Shown here in pieces: positions 32,855 through 33,799 of a DNA stretch of 33,799 bases (positions are counted from its first letter, which is position 1; each line of letters opens with the position of its first letter). Below the pieces are notes generated by a model. It had not been told where the DNA came from. It saw nothing but the letters and a program-made list of their open reading frames with translations, and made no database searches. A program made the translations under genes and the position numbers. This DNA is from Pseudomonadota bacterium (GTDB taxonomy: Bacteria > Myxococcota_A > UBA9042): contig SXRM01000088.1 in the NCBI GenBank assembly GCA_005792545.1, forward strand, positions 1 through 33,799, written 5' to 3'.

Positions 32855-33589
32855 TCACTCGCCGCCCGGGTCTCCCGTGCCTTGCGGGCTGAAGCGATAG
32901 CCGATGCCCCGCACCGTGACGAAAAACCTGGGCGCGTCAGGGGTTGGCTCCAGCTTGGCGCGCAGCCGCATCACGAAGTTGTCGACGGTGCGCAGCGTCG
33001 CGTGCTCGGTGCTCCACACGTGCTGCAGCAAGGTGTCGCGGGTCAGCACGCGGTCGGGGCGGTCGAGCAAGTACGTTAGCAGCGAAAACTCGCGGGCGGT
33101 CATAGGCACATCCACGCTGGCCTTGCGCACCCGATGGGCCGCGCGATCCACCTCGACATCGGCGAATGCCAGCAATTGCTGGGGCGCCGGCGACCGCCCG
33201 TTGGCGCGTCGCAACGCCGCCCGAATGCGCGCCCGCAGCTCGCCCAAGCTGAACGGCTTGGGCACGGAGTCGTCGGCGCCGAGCTCCAGGCCCAGCACCT
33301 TGTCGGCTTCGTCGATGCGCGCCGTCAGCATGATCACCGGCACGTCGATGCCGCGCGCCCGCATGGTGCGCAACACATCAAAACCATTGCGTCCCGGCAG
33401 CATGACGTCGAGCAGGACCAGGTCGACGCGCTCGCGCTCCAGAAACGCCAAGGCGCGCTCGCCGTCCGGCGCCAGGATCGGCTTATAGCCTTCGAGACTC
33501 AGCGTGATTTCGAGGCCTTCGCGGATGGCGGCGTCGTCCTCGACGGCCAGGATGCGGGCGTTGACGGGCGGCGGGGTGGGCAGCGGCAC
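32855..33589 (-). CDS. OmpR/PhoB-family response regulator
   Basis: 244 residues from GTG 33589. Two-component transcription regulator. The receiver domain (about 10-125) has acidic residues Asp18/Asp19, phosphoacceptor Asp61 in LVLLDVMLPG, Thr89 and Lys111 in GADDSVPKPF. The winged-helix DNA-binding domain (about 150-240) has LTAREFSLLTYLL-type sequence and ends in RGIGYRF. The start is uncertain: a longer frame runs to 33709 with an unlikely His/Pro-rich leader, and no strong ribosome site is visible. No histidine kinase is in the window. The next gene on the strand is a VWA lipoprotein, so the partner kinase is elsewhere. The DNA target and signal are unknown. Confidence 0.9.
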   Translation of the reverse strand: MPLPTPPPVNARILAVEDDAAIREGLEITLSLEGYKPILAPDGERALAFLERERVDLVLLDVMLPGRNGFDVLRTMRARGIDVPVIMLTARIDEADKVLGLELGADDSVPKPFSLGELRARIRAALRRANGRSPAPQQLLAFADVEVDRAAHRVRKASVDVPMTAREFSLLTYLLDRPDRVLTRDTLLQHVWSTEHATLRTVDNFVMRLRAKLEPTPDAPRFFVTVRGIGYRFSPQGTGDPGGE

Positions 33590-33799
33590 GGCGAGTCGCG
33601 GCCGCCGGTGGGCGGTGGACGGGTTTTGCCGGGTTTTGGCGTGGGGTGCAAGCGGGTGGGCGTTGGTCGCGTGCCGGCAAGCGACGGCGCGGCGTGCGAA
33701 GACGAACAACTGCTCAGGTCGTCGAAAGTGCCCTGAACGGCGTGGCCGTACCCGGCGAACTCGCCCGAGCTACATCGCCACCACCGCAACAGCGCCGGC

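Noticed and set aside
31636..32892. Plus-strand frame opposite the VWA gene
   Set aside because: Shadow frame; the minus strand carries the complete MIDAS motif and signal peptide.

Overview
The window is high-GC DNA, probably from a Gram-negative delta-type proteobacterium, with Myxococcota the best guess. The evidence is lineage-typical rather than decisive: many predicted lipoproteins, an outer-membrane-barrel-like protein, a secreted protein with paired Cys-rich modules of the 'CDDGxxCTxDTCD' type, and a von Willebrand A lipoprotein. I see no rRNA, tRNA, CRISPR array, integrase, transposase or phage packaging gene.

Left part (1-12.7 kb) is ordinary chromosomal content. Two minus-strand genes come first: an Ig-like/anchor-D-type lipoprotein, and an Ala/Pro-rich protein whose reading frame breaks near 2452. 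They are followed by a plus-strand run: a BCP-type peroxiredoxin coupled by ATGA to a C45-type N-terminal-nucleophile (Ntn) hydrolase, a penicillin-acylase-family (S45) Ntn hydrolase, a conserved hypothetical and an acyl-CoA dehydrogenase. A block of short palindromic repeats (10996-11202) separates these from a minus-strand pair, a thioredoxin-fold lipoprotein overlapping an inositol-monophosphatase-family enzyme.

The middle (13.2-29.6 kb) is the remarkable part: about 16 kb, all on the plus strand, by eye less GC-rich than its flanks, and almost entirely made of proteins I cannot assign. It contains four divergent paralogues of one unrecognised family (14044-15375, 15383-16723, 16743-18461, 21455-22699) that share an N-terminal Cys region, a central aromatic helix ending in a TPN-like motif, a C-terminal LR...LGxPxP segment and a last CxWA motif. 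With them are a two-repeat beta-sandwich protein, two beta-rich lipoproteins, a Pro-rich Cys protein, a protein and a small partner that look like virion structural proteins, a transthyretin-like domain protein, and an 822-residue protein with a possible transglutaminase-like core. Stop/start overlaps and short gaps indicate co-translation of most of these. A GC-rich outer-membrane-barrel gene and a 16-bp tandem repeat divide the cluster into two halves. My working hypothesis is an undescribed, surface-exposed multi-protein assembly, possibly partly virus-derived. This is inference.

The right part (29.8-33.8 kb) returns to ordinary content: an acyl-CoA/fatty-acid desaturase on the plus strand, then on the minus strand an OmpR/PhoB-type response regulator followed downstream by a von Willebrand A lipoprotein.
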